Source: Litoreibacter meonggei
Lineage (GTDB): Bacteria; Pseudomonadota; Alphaproteobacteria; Rhodobacterales; Rhodobacteraceae
Assembly (NCBI RefSeq): GCF_003663885.1
Contig: NZ_RCCE01000004.1
Span: forward strand, 248,001-312,000
Reading direction: 5' to 3'
DNA length: 64,000 nt
Of the stretch, positions 35,080 through 43,606 are shown piece after piece. Within the stretch, counting starts at the first letter, position 1. Each line of letters starts with the position of its first letter. The position numbers and the translations under genes were made by a program. Below the pieces are notes generated by a model. The model was not told where the DNA came from and did no database searches. It saw only the letters and a list, made by a program, of their open reading frames with translations.

Positions 35080-36414
35080 ATGGATATTTTGGGGATGCTT
35101 CCCTCGTTTGGTGGCTTTGTCGGAGCAGTAGTTGCATTTGTTGTGGCGCTGAGCGTGATCGTGGCCATCCACGAATATGGGCACTACATTGTAGGCCGCT
35201 GGTGTGGCATCCACGCTGAAGTATTTTCCCTCGGGTTCGGACCTGTTCTCTATTCACGAGTCGACAAGCGCGGAACCCGTTGGCAGGTAGCGGCGCTCCC
35301 GTTTGGCGGATACGTAAAATTCTTGGGCGATTCCGATGCTGCATCTGGCAAGGACGGTGAGGCGATCTCGACACTGACCGCGACCGAACGCAAACGCACT
35401 ATGCATGGCGCAGATCTGTGGCGCCGTGCGGCGACCGTGGCGGCGGGACCTGTGTTCAATTTTATCTTGTCGATCTTGGTATTTACCGGCGTTTTCCTGT
35501 TTTCTGGCACCACGACTGACGAGGCCGTCATTGGCAAACTCAAGCCGCTGCCGGGGCCGGTAGATATGTTTCAAGAGGGCGATACCATCCTACGGGTGGG
35601 GGACGCTGAGATTACAAATCTGGAAGACTTTTACGTTGCGGCCCGCGACGCCGAAGCCGCGCAAACCACATCCTATGAGGTTGGGCGTGACGGGCGAACC
35701 GTAAGCTTTGACAGCGTGTTTCCATTCCCTCCGGTGATCGACCAGTTGCAGCCGAAATCGGCGGCGATGGATGGTGGTTTGCAAGTGGGCGACGTGATCC
35801 AGTCGGTGAACGGCACGCCAGTCTTCGCGCTCAGCGAAGTGCAAGATGCGGCCCAAATCAACCAAGACAAGCCGTTGGAGCTGCTGGTGTGGCGCAATGG
35901 CGAGGTGTTGGAGAAAACGCTGACACCACGTCAACGCGATCTACCCACCGAGGATGGTTTTGAGTCGCGCTGGCTGATCGGGTTCTCTGGCGGGGCGTTC
36001 TTCGAGCCGACTCGCGAGACGCTCGGCGCAGGTGACGCGCTGTGGGGCGGCGTGCGCCAGACCTGGTTCATTGCCCAATCCAGCCTTTCAGGCATGTGGC
36101 ATATGGTGACGGGCGCAATCAGCTCTTGCAATATTCAAGGCCCGATTGGCATTGCCCAAACCTCCGGCGACATGGCCTCTCAGGGTGCCGTGAGCTTCAT
36201 TTGGTTCATTGCGGTGTTGTCCACAGCAGTGGGTCTGCTGAACCTGTTCCCGATCCCTGTGTTGGATGGCGGTCATCTGGTATTCCACGCCTACGAGGCT
36301 GTTGTCGGGCGACCGCCGAGTGACAAGGCACTGAACGCCATGATGATGGGCGGCCTGATGTTGTTGCTATCTTTGATGGTCTTTGCGTTAACAAATGACT
36401 TCTTTTGTGCCTGA
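35080..36414 (+). CDS. rseP: RseP, site-2 intramembrane metalloprotease
   Basis: Inner-membrane zinc protease that cuts anti-sigma factors and cleaves leftover signal peptides. It has 444 residues. The zinc motif HEYGH is in VIVAIHEYGHYIVGRWCGI (first helix), and the second active-site block is FPIPVLDGGHLVFHAYE near the C-terminus. Two PDZ regions lie between; the second has GGLQVGDVIQSVNGTPV. In this position it may serve an envelope-stress sigma factor, but no rpoE-rseA pair is in the window. Confidence 0.96.
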   Translation: MDILGMLPSFGGFVGAVVAFVVALSVIVAIHEYGHYIVGRWCGIHAEVFSLGFGPVLYSRVDKRGTRWQVAALPFGGYVKFLGDSDAASGKDGEAISTLTATERKRTMHGADLWRRAATVAAGPVFNFILSILVFTGVFLFSGTTTDEAVIGKLKPLPGPVDMFQEGDTILRVGDAEITNLEDFYVAARDAEAAQTTSYEVGRDGRTVSFDSVFPFPPVIDQLQPKSAAMDGGLQVGDVIQSVNGTPVFALSEVQDAAQINQDKPLELLVWRNGEVLEKTLTPRQRDLPTEDGFESRWLIGFSGGAFFEPTRETLGAGDALWGGVRQTWFIAQSSLSGMWHMVTGAISSCNIQGPIGIAQTSGDMASQGAVSFIWFIAVLSTAVGLLNLFPIPVLDGGHLVFHAYEAVVGRPPSDKALNAMMMGGLMLLLSLMVFALTNDFFCA

Positions 36415-36480
36415 ATCTTGCCCTATTTGCGCCACATTTGAAGAGGAAAAAGGGTCCGTCTTCTGTGAGGGAATGGACAT

Positions 36481-36606
36481 ATGCAAACTTTTCAAAGCAG
36501 CTACAAAGGCCTGAGCCTTTTGCTTAGTCTCAACTGGGACCGTCTGCTATGGCCTGTGGCCATCGTCGCGGCATTGGCAACTGCGGGTTTACTCGCCGGT
36601 CTTTGA
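36481..36606 (+). CDS. 41-residue single-span membrane protein between rseP and bamA
   Basis: This small open frame begins with ATG at 36481 and ends with TGA at 36604-36606. The product starts MQTFQSSYKGLSLLLSLNWD and ends with the hydrophobic helix RLLWPVAIVAALATAGLLAGL, so one transmembrane span is predicted. GAGGG lies about 10 bases before the start. An intrinsic terminator follows directly, which marks it as the last gene of the rseP unit. The N-terminal NWDRL pattern resembles small proteins I have seen in Rhodobacteraceae, but I cannot name a family. It is likely a real gene, though unproven. Confidence 0.65.
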   Translation: MQTFQSSYKGLSLLLSLNWDRLLWPVAIVAALATAGLLAGL

Positions 36607-36639
36607 TCCGCTGAAATATCTGTAACACAACGAGACGAA

Positions 36640-36667
36640 AGGCGCCTGTTTTCAGAGCGCCTTTTTT
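36640..36667 (+). terminator. Intrinsic terminator before bamA
   Basis: AGGCGC-ctgttttcaga-GCGCCT followed by TTTTTT. It ends the pyrH/uppS-to-rseP transcription unit 33 bases after the 41-residue gene; bamA then has its own promoter. Confidence 0.8.
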
Positions 36668-36677
36668 GGTCTTCGTT

Positions 36678-36706
36678 TTGACAAGCGTTCAGACTCGGGC
36701 TAGACC
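36678..36706 (+). promoter_or_regulatory. Sigma-70 promoter of bamA
   Basis: A perfect -35 TTGACA (36678-36683), a 17-base spacer and TAGACC (36701-36706), 40 bases before the bamA ATG. It comes immediately after the terminator, so it fits a separate bamA-lpxB unit. Confidence 0.6.
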
Positions 36707-36745
36707 GAACACACAACATAGAGTGTCAGAGCGGGACCCAAACAC

Positions 36746-39085
36746 ATGAAGATCGCAAAAGCGACGCAGAACGCACGTCAATTCATTAAAATTCAGTGCG
36801 TTAGGGCAGCCCTGTCCGGACTAGCAATTGCCGCGGTCGGAAGCGCCGTGCCGCTTACACCGGCATTTGCACAAAGTTTTCCGATTTCGTCGGTCCAGAT
36901 TGACGGCAATCAGCGCATCGAAGATGCGACCATTCTAAGCTATTTGCGGCTTGAGCGCGGACAAAGCGCGACGGCAGGCCAACTCAATGATGCGGTGCAA
37001 CGCTTGCAGCGCTCTGGTCTGTTTGAAACCGTAGATGTGGTTCCTGTCGGCAATCGCCTTGTTGTGACCGTTAAAGAGTACCCGACGATCAACCGTGTGA
37101 ACATTGAGGGCAACAAGCGCCTCAAAGACGCAGACCTTATTCCACTTCTGAAATCGCAGTCGCGTCGGGTCTACAGCCCGGCTACCGCAGAAGCTGATGC
37201 CGCATTGCTGGCAGAGGGATACAATCAGGCCGGCCGCATCGCCGCGACTGTGACACCTCGCATCATTCCGCGCTCGAACAACCGCGTTGATCTGGTGTTT
37301 GAAGTTTCCGAAGGGGATGTGGTCGAGGTGGAGCGTATCAGCTTCATCGGCAACCGCGCGTATTCCGATCGCAGATTGCGTCGTGTCATCGATTCCAAAC
37401 AGGCCGGTTTGCTGCGGTCCATCATTCAGTCGGATACGTTTGTCAGCGACCGCATTGCATTTGACCGACAGCTACTGCGCGACTTCTACCTTTCGCGCGG
37501 GTATGTCGACTTCCAAGTCCTGTCCTCCACGCCACAACTGACCCGTGAGCGTGATGGCTATTTTGTCAGCTTCAAAGTTCGCGAAGGTCAACAATTCAAA
37601 GTCGGGCAGGTAAGTACTTATTCCGATCTGCCCGAAATTGACGCCGACGAGTACCAGAAGGTTGCACGACTGAAGCCGGGGCAGGTCTATTCTCCTGCCA
37701 AGATCGAAAACACCATCACCCGTATGGAGCGGCTGGCGCTGCAAAAAGGGCTGAACTTCATTCGTGTGGAGCCGCGCATCACCCGCAACGATGCGGATAT
37801 CACACTGGATGTGGAGTTCGCGATCATTCGTGGCCCACGCGTCTTTGTGGAGCGCATCGACATCGAGGGCAACGCGACGACACTTGACCGAGTAGTGCGT
37901 CGCCAGTTCAAAACCGTGGAAGGTGACCCATTCAATCCACGTGAAATTCGCGACGCCGCAGAGCGTATCCGTGCTTTGGGCTATTTTTCCACGGCAGATG
38001 TGAACACCCGTCAGGGCAGCGGCCCGGAACAAGTTGTGGTTGACGTTGATGTCGAAGAAACAACGACCGGCTCGCTGGGGTTCGGGGTGAGCTACGGCGC
38101 GGATGCCGGTGCGTCGTTCAGCGTGAACTTCTCGGAGCGGAACTTTCTTGGTCGCGGCCAGACGTTGTCGTTCTCGTTCGATACGGGATCCGACAATAAG
38201 AATACGTCCGTCAACTTCATTGAGCCCGCTTTCTTGGGTCGTGATCTGTCGCTGGGTCTCAACGTCTATTACCGCACAACGGACAGTCAGTACGCCAACT
38301 ATGACACCCAGAATGTCGGCTTCGAACCTAGCATCGAGTTTCCGGTTTCCGAGAATGGCCGCTTGCGTCTGAACTACCGGATATCCAAAGACGCGATCAA
38401 GAATGTTGATCCAACTACGTCTACGATAATTCAACGCGATGAGAGTTCAGCCTACACATCTGCGGTTGGATATCTCTATTCCTACGATACGCGCCGCACA
38501 GGTCTGAACCCAACTGGTGGTGTTCTCTTGCGCTTCGGTCAACAAATCGCCGGTGTCGGCGGTGGATTGCGCTACGTGCAGACCACGGGTCTCATCGCAG
38601 CCGAAACAAAGGTAGCACGCGAAGAAATCACATTGCGCGCTCAACTCGAATTCGGCGCTAATACGCGCCTGACTGGGAACAGCCGTATTACCGAGCGGTT
38701 CTTCCTTGGCTCAAGCAAGCTGCGTGGCTTTGACGGCGCGGGTATGGGGCCTCGTGACTTGGCGAGCGCCAATCGCGATGCACTTGGCGGTAACTACTTC
38801 GCCGTGGCCCGTGTTGAAGCTGACTTCCCACTGGGACTGCCAGAGGAATACGGCATCCGTGGTGGGGTCTTCTTCGACGTCGGGTCCCTATGGGGTTTGG
38901 ATGACACCAACAACGGCACCGCGGCCGGGGTAGATGATAGCTTCAAGCTGCGTTCGGTTATCGGGGTTTCTGTGCTTTGGGATACGCAGATCGGACCGCT
39001 TCGGTTCAACTTCTCCAAAGCGTTGGTCAAAGAAGACTATGACCAGGAGCGCTCCTTCGATTTGACCGTTTCGACAAAGTTCTGA
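36746..39085 (+). CDS. bamA: BamA, outer membrane protein assembly factor
   Basis: Core of the BAM complex that inserts beta-barrels in the outer membrane. The 779-residue precursor has a signal peptide (cleaved near TPAFAQS, about residue 43), five POTRA domains (about 50-420, first motif SVQIDGNQRIEDATILSYL) and a 16-strand barrel with the loop-6 motif RGFDGAG (KLRGFDGAGMGPRD) that matches VRGF. The C-terminus ends in phenylalanine (TVSTKF), the barrel signal. Followed by the Skp-type chaperone after 2 bases. Confidence 0.97.
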   Translation: MKIAKATQNARQFIKIQCVRAALSGLAIAAVGSAVPLTPAFAQSFPISSVQIDGNQRIEDATILSYLRLERGQSATAGQLNDAVQRLQRSGLFETVDVVPVGNRLVVTVKEYPTINRVNIEGNKRLKDADLIPLLKSQSRRVYSPATAEADAALLAEGYNQAGRIAATVTPRIIPRSNNRVDLVFEVSEGDVVEVERISFIGNRAYSDRRLRRVIDSKQAGLLRSIIQSDTFVSDRIAFDRQLLRDFYLSRGYVDFQVLSSTPQLTRERDGYFVSFKVREGQQFKVGQVSTYSDLPEIDADEYQKVARLKPGQVYSPAKIENTITRMERLALQKGLNFIRVEPRITRNDADITLDVEFAIIRGPRVFVERIDIEGNATTLDRVVRRQFKTVEGDPFNPREIRDAAERIRALGYFSTADVNTRQGSGPEQVVVDVDVEETTTGSLGFGVSYGADAGASFSVNFSERNFLGRGQTLSFSFDTGSDNKNTSVNFIEPAFLGRDLSLGLNVYYRTTDSQYANYDTQNVGFEPSIEFPVSENGRLRLNYRISKDAIKNVDPTTSTIIQRDESSAYTSAVGYLYSYDTRRTGLNPTGGVLLRFGQQIAGVGGGLRYVQTTGLIAAETKVAREEITLRAQLEFGANTRLTGNSRITERFFLGSSKLRGFDGAGMGPRDLASANRDALGGNYFAVARVEADFPLGLPEEYGIRGGVFFDVGSLWGLDDTNNGTAAGVDDSFKLRSVIGVSVLWDTQIGPLRFNFSKALVKEDYDQERSFDLTVSTKF

Positions 39086-39087
39086 GT

Positions 39088-39702
39088 ATGGCTTTGCGAC
39101 GTGCACTAAGCGCGTTGGTGCTGGCTTTGGCCTTCGCCAACCCCGTTTTTGCACAGGGTCTGCAACCCAGTCCGGTCCTTACATTGGATCAAGACCGCAT
39201 GTACGCGGCATCTGCATTCGGCAAACGCGTGCAGGAAGACTTGCAAAAACAATCTAACGATCTGTCGCAAGAAAACCGGAAGATCGAGGCCGCTCTGGAG
39301 GCGGAGGAGCGCCGCCTGACGGAAGAACGAGCGGGCATGGCTCCGGAGAATTTTCAGAAACTTGCCGCTGATTTCGACGAGCGCGTGACCGGCATTCGGC
39401 GTGCGCAGGCCTCCAAGACTGACAACATCAGACGGCAAGCCGAGGCAGAACGCGCAAGGTTTTTCGAGGCGGCGTTCCCGATTTTGTTGGAACTGGTAGA
39501 AGAATCCGGCGCGGTTGCCATTCTCAACAATACGGCTGTGATTTTCTCGGTTCGTCAAATCGACATAACCGATGCGGCCATCGCACGTATTGATTCCGTC
39601 ATCGGGGACTCGCCGCGACCGGTTGAGCCGGGACCATCGCAAATGCCACGTCCTGATTCTGAACCAGAGCAGGCACCCGAGGACAGTTCCACCGATAACT
39701 GA
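39088..39702 (+). CDS. Skp/OmpH-family periplasmic chaperone
   Basis: Carries unfolded outer membrane proteins across the periplasm. The 204-residue precursor has a signal peptide (ALAFANPVFAQ) and a central coiled coil (about 55-125) rich in Glu, Lys and Arg. A C-terminal tail of about 30 residues rich in Pro, Glu and Ser (PVEPGPSQMPRPDSEPEQAP) is not part of E. coli Skp. It lies between bamA and fabZ, as usual except that lpxD is missing here. Confidence 0.9.
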   Translation: MALRRALSALVLALAFANPVFAQGLQPSPVLTLDQDRMYAASAFGKRVQEDLQKQSNDLSQENRKIEAALEAEERRLTEERAGMAPENFQKLAADFDERVTGIRRAQASKTDNIRRQAEAERARFFEAAFPILLELVEESGAVAILNNTAVIFSVRQIDITDAAIARIDSVIGDSPRPVEPGPSQMPRPDSEPEQAPEDSSTDN

Positions 39703-39770
39703 TGCACCAAACTTGTGCCGCGAGTGGGTGGGTGCTACCCAAAAAGAGCTAAACGCCAAAGGATATTCTC

Positions 39771-40226
39771 ATGACGCCAACCACTGCCGACATTGACCTG
39801 ATCCAGCGGATCATCCCGCACCGCTATCCGTTCCTATTGGTCGACAAGGTGGTGGACATCAAAGCTGGTGAAAGTGCGCGTGGGATCAAGAACGTCACTT
39901 TCAACGAACCGCATTTCCAAGGCCATTTCCCTGGCGCACCTATCATGCCGGGTGTCACTATCATTGAAGCCATGGCGCAGACTGCTGCCGTTATGGTGGG
40001 CGTTACGATGGACATGGCTGATAAAGACCTGCTGGTGTATTTCATGGCCATCGATGGATGCAAATTCCGCCGTAAGGTTGTGCCCGGCGATGTATTGCAC
40101 CTTGATGTCCAAGTGACGCGGGGCAAAGCGGGCGCAAAGGTCTGGAAATTCAAGGGCGTCGCAACCGTTGAGGGCGAGATGGCCGCTGAGGCCGAATTCA
40201 CCGCAATGATGGACCTGCCGAAGTGA
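39771..40226 (+). CDS. fabZ: 3-hydroxyacyl-ACP dehydratase FabZ
   Basis: Dehydrates 3-hydroxyacyl-ACP in fatty acid synthesis and balances flow to lipid A. It has 151 residues. The hot-dog active site [20 protein letters not shown] (His) followed by [10 protein letters not shown] (Glu) is intact. AAAGGATATTCTC precedes the ATG. Its stop overlaps the lpxA GTG start by 4 bases. Confidence 0.97.
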   Translation: MTPTTADIDLIQRIIPHRYPFLLVDKVVDIKAGESARGIKNVTFNEPHFQGHFPGAPIMPGVTIIEAMAQTAAVMVGVTMDMADKDLLVYFMAIDGCKFRRKVVPGDVLHLDVQVTRGKAGAKVWKFKGVATVEGEMAAEAEFTAMMDLPK

Positions 40227-41008
40227 GTGCGACTATCCATCCCTCTGCCTACGTTGAAGACGGGGCGCAAATCGCCGACGGCGTGACAATCGGGCCGTTT
40301 TGCACCGTAGGGGCAAACGTCAAGCTTGCCGCAGGGGTTGAGCTGAAGAGCCATGTTGTCGTCACCGGAAAAACCTCCATTGGGGAAGATACGATTGTTT
40401 TCCCGTTCGCGGTTATTGGCGAAATTCCACAGGACCTGAAGTTCGACGGCGAAGAAACCCGCCTAGAGGTTGGCGCGCGAAATCGCATTCGCGAAGGCGT
40501 GACGATGAACACCGGCACCTCCGGTGGTGGTGGGTTGACCAAGGTCGGTGACGATTGCTTGTTCATGACTGGTTCCCATGTCGGGCACGATGCCATCGTC
40601 GGCAATGGTGTGATCATGGCCAATCAAGCCGCACTGGCAGGGCATTGCATTATCGAAGATAAGGTTATCATTGGCGGTCTTGCGGGTATCCATCAATTTG
40701 TGCGCATCGGCCGAGGCGCCATCATTGGCGCTGTGACCATGGTAACGAATGACGTCATCCCCTACGGCTTGGTGCAAGCCCCACGCGGCGAGTTGGACGG
40801 GCTAAACTATGTCGGAATGAAGCGCGCTGGCGTAGCGCGGGCAGACATCACTGCGATGCGGGCTGCCTATCAGATGCTGCGTCAGGGAGATGGTGCATTT
40901 CAGGATCGCGCCCGCCGCTTGGCCGATGAAACTGATAGCGAATATGTACGCGAAGTTGTCGACTTCATCTTGGGCGACAGCGATCGGTCGTACCTGACCC
41001 CACGCTGA
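40223..41008 (+). CDS. lpxA: LpxA, UDP-GlcNAc acyltransferase
   Basis: First step of lipid A synthesis: transfers a 3-hydroxyacyl chain from ACP to UDP-GlcNAc. It has 261 residues of hexapeptide beta-helix. The catalytic histidine is in [15 protein letters not shown] and the substrate loop is [13 protein letters not shown]. The start is GTG at 40223, overlapping the fabZ stop, and [17 protein letters not shown] fits. The stop overlaps lpxI by 1 base. Confidence 0.97.
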   Translation: MSATIHPSAYVEDGAQIADGVTIGPFCTVGANVKLAAGVELKSHVVVTGKTSIGEDTIVFPFAVIGEIPQDLKFDGEETRLEVGARNRIREGVTMNTGTSGGGGLTKVGDDCLFMTGSHVGHDAIVGNGVIMANQAALAGHCIIEDKVIIGGLAGIHQFVRIGRGAIIGAVTMVTNDVIPYGLVQAPRGELDGLNYVGMKRAGVARADITAMRAAYQMLRQGDGAFQDRARRLADETDSEYVREVVDFILGDSDRSYLTPR

Positions 41009-41871
41009 TGCTGGCGCTGGTTGTAGGAGAGGGCGCGCTGCCAGAGCTTCTGATGGAGCACCTGTCCGCGACGAACACTCCGTATCACTTATGTCAGATG
41101 GAATGGCAGGGCACTGACGCACGGGATGATCAGCCCGTGCGCAAGTTTCGTATCGAGACCCTGGGTAGCTTTATTGAGTGGCTGAAACAGCAGGGTGTCG
41201 ACCGGATTTGCTTTGCCGGACGCGTGGATCGCCCACCGCTAGACCCTGCATTGATTGACCCACAAACTATGCCGCTCGTTCCAAGGATGATGCAGGCCTT
41301 ACAGGTGGGTGACGACGCCGCCTTGCGGCTTGTGTTGGGTTTTTTCGAGGAAGCGGGCATTCGTCCCGTTGGCGCACATGAGGTGCAGCCCGATATTTTG
41401 CCACCAGCCGGCTTTATAGGCAGCGCACGCCCCACCGAGGCACATGAGCGCGATGCGGACCGCGGCATCGAGGTGATCGCCGCCATGGCTGCGGCCGATG
41501 TCGGGCAGGCTTGTATCGTTTACAACCGCCAACCGCTGGTGATCGAGGCACAACCCGGCACGGATTTCATGATGCAAAGCCTGCTGCAAGAACGGGTGGC
41601 TTTGCCATGGGGACGTAACCTTCTGGGAATAAGCAAAAGCGCACGCGCAAAAGGGCTGCCATCTAAAGGCGGAGTGCTGGTCAAGGCAGCTAAGCCGGGG
41701 CAGGAACTGCGCATCGACATGCCTGCTATCGGCCCTGATACGATCCTGCGCGCGGTGCAGGTGGGGCTCGACGGGATTGTTGTGGAGGCGGGTCGTGTGA
41801 TCCTATTGCAGCCTTCGATTTGTGCAAAGCTGGTTGAAAAGCACGGTCTATTCCTTTGGGCGCGCGAATGA
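41008..41871 (+). CDS. lpxI: LpxI, UDP-2,3-diacylglucosamine pyrophosphatase
   Basis: Hydrolyses UDP-diacylglucosamine to lipid X; the alphaproteobacterial replacement for LpxH. The 287-residue DUF1009 protein has FAGRVDRPPLDPALIDP, the central GIEVIAAMAAADVGQACIV and KGLPSKGGVLVKAAKPGQE. It overlaps lpxA by 1 base and lpxB by 4 bases, so the three are translated together. Confidence 0.95.
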   Translation: MLALVVGEGALPELLMEHLSATNTPYHLCQMEWQGTDARDDQPVRKFRIETLGSFIEWLKQQGVDRICFAGRVDRPPLDPALIDPQTMPLVPRMMQALQVGDDAALRLVLGFFEEAGIRPVGAHEVQPDILPPAGFIGSARPTEAHERDADRGIEVIAAMAAADVGQACIVYNRQPLVIEAQPGTDFMMQSLLQERVALPWGRNLLGISKSARAKGLPSKGGVLVKAAKPGQELRIDMPAIGPDTILRAVQVGLDGIVVEAGRVILLQPSICAKLVEKHGLFLWARE

Positions 41872-43052
41872 AGGTCTATGTCATCGCGGGAGAACCGTCA
41901 GGTGACAAGCTTGGCGGGGCCTTGATGGACGGCCTGAAGCAACTGAACCCGAATGTGACGTTCCAAGGGGTCGGTGGCCCTTTGATGGAAGCGCAGGGGA
42001 TGACGTCCTTATTCCCCATGGACGAATTGTCGGTGATGGGATTGGCGGAGGTGCTGCCCAAACTACGTGGGTTATTCCGGCGTCGTGATCAAACGGTCGA
42101 GGACATTATCGGCTCTGGCGCGGATGTGGTGGTTACTATCGACAGCCCTGATTTCTGTCTACGGGTGTTGCGCAAGCTGCGCGGCTTGTCAGCGGTGCCG
42201 ACCGTTCACTATGTGGCACCCTCGGTTTGGGCATGGCGCACGAAACGCACCGAGCGGATGAAAGGGATCGTTGATCACGTGATGGCGCTGCTTCCGTTCG
42301 AGCCACCTTATATGGAACGCGCAGGGCTCGCGTGTGACTTCGTGGGCCATCCCGTTGTCGCGGAACCGCTGGCCGATGTATCAGACGCGTCCAGGCTCCG
42401 AAACACTTATGGTTTGGGCGAGGCTCCCGTTGTCCTTGCCTTGCCCGGCTCGCGTCGGGGCGAGGTCACGCGATTGGCCGACATCTTCGGCGAAAGCTTG
42501 CACAAGCTGGCCGCCAAGCGGCCCGACATTCGTGTGGTCATACCCGCAGCAGCGCCCGTTGCGGGATTGGTGTATCAGCTTACAAAAGGTTGGCCGGGTG
42601 AGCCCGTTATACTGGATCCGCGTGGGATAGATCCCGATCTAGCACTTGCAGAAAAACGCGCCGCTTTTGCAGCGGCGGATGTGGCCTTGGCGGCGTCTGG
42701 CACGGTCTCATTGGAACTTGCCGCAAACACCGTTCCGATGGTGATTGCTTACGATATGAATTGGCTGTCACGGAAACTGATCCGTGCGATGCTTCAGATT
42801 GATACGGTCACACTGGTAAACTTGGTGTCCGAGACCCGTACAGTGCCGGAATTTTTGGGCGAGGCCTGCAAACCTGTCGATATCGCGCGGGCATTGGATC
42901 AGGCGCTCACTCCCGGACCTGACCGTGCAGCACAAGCTGCCGCCGCCGAGATCACAATGGAGCGGTTAGGGCGCGGGGATGAACCACCGGGCTTACGTGC
43001 GGCCAAGGTTGTAATGCGCGTGGCGGGGTTTGCTGATACACCTCAGGTTTGA
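41868..43052 (+). CDS. lpxB: LpxB, lipid A disaccharide synthase
   Basis: GT19 glycosyltransferase joining lipid X with UDP-diacylglucosamine at the inner membrane. It has 394 residues. The start block MKVYVIAGEPSGDKLGGALM, the middle YVAPSVWAWRTKRTERMK and the late ALAASGTVSLELAANTVPMV are typical. The frame extends to 41856, but the ATG at 41868, overlapping the lpxI stop, is correct by homology. Its stop lies 6 bases from the convergent YbaK-type gene. Confidence 0.97.
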   Translation: MKVYVIAGEPSGDKLGGALMDGLKQLNPNVTFQGVGGPLMEAQGMTSLFPMDELSVMGLAEVLPKLRGLFRRRDQTVEDIIGSGADVVVTIDSPDFCLRVLRKLRGLSAVPTVHYVAPSVWAWRTKRTERMKGIVDHVMALLPFEPPYMERAGLACDFVGHPVVAEPLADVSDASRLRNTYGLGEAPVVLALPGSRRGEVTRLADIFGESLHKLAAKRPDIRVVIPAAAPVAGLVYQLTKGWPGEPVILDPRGIDPDLALAEKRAAFAAADVALAASGTVSLELAANTVPMVIAYDMNWLSRKLIRAMLQIDTVTLVNLVSETRTVPEFLGEACKPVDIARALDQALTPGPDRAAQAAAAEITMERLGRGDEPPGLRAAKVVMRVAGFADTPQV

Positions 43053-43058
43053 GCAAAT

Positions 43059-43529
43059 TCAGATCGTGAAGTCCGCCATTTCACAACCGGTGAGTGCCAC
43101 GAGATCTGATGGAGCGAGCGAAAAAATGTGCCTCGGTGTGCCTGCTGCTGCCCAAATGACGTCGAACTCCATCAGGCGCGGATCGATAAAGGCGCGAATG
43201 GGGTTCAGATGCCCCACGGGCGACACGCCGCCGATAGCGAAGCCGGTTTGGCTGCGGATCAGATCGGCATCCGCCTTTCCCAAAGGCTCATCTGCAATTA
43301 CGCTGGCCTTCGCCGCGTCGACCTGATTGCCGCCAGCGGTTAGGAACAGCATTGCAGTTCCGCTTACTTCACCTCTGAAAATAATGGATTTCGCAATCTG
43401 ATCGACGCTGCAATTGGCCTGCTCGGCGGCCTGTGCTGCGGTGCGTGTCTGATCATCGGTTTCGATTATTTCCACGTCGATCCCCGCATCGGCGAGGGCC
43501 TTGGTGACGCGTTTCAGGCTTTTGCTCAT
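43059..43529 (-). CDS. YbaK/ProX-type aminoacyl-tRNA deacylase
   Basis: A 156-residue trans-editing-domain protein that hydrolyses mischarged tRNAs, such as Cys-tRNA(Pro) or Ala-tRNA(Pro). Motifs include QIAKSIIFRG with the catalytic lysine, ASVIADEPLGKAD and GFAIGGVSPVGHL. Sub-family (YbaK, YeaK or PrdX) cannot be settled by eye. It is divergent from glnE with only 17 bases to the nearest in-frame glnE start. Confidence 0.9.
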   Translation of the reverse strand: MSKSLKRVTKALADAGIDVEIIETDDQTRTAAQAAEQANCSVDQIAKSIIFRGEVSGTAMLFLTAGGNQVDAAKASVIADEPLGKADADLIRSQTGFAIGGVSPVGHLNPIRAFIDPRLMEFDVIWAAAGTPRHIFSLAPSDLVALTGCEMADFTI

Positions 43530-43606
43530 AGATGCGACATTAAGGGATGACCACGCAGCTGCAAGCGCAGGTTGACGTTGCCTGCTGCGAGTTTCATCGT
43601 GACGTC

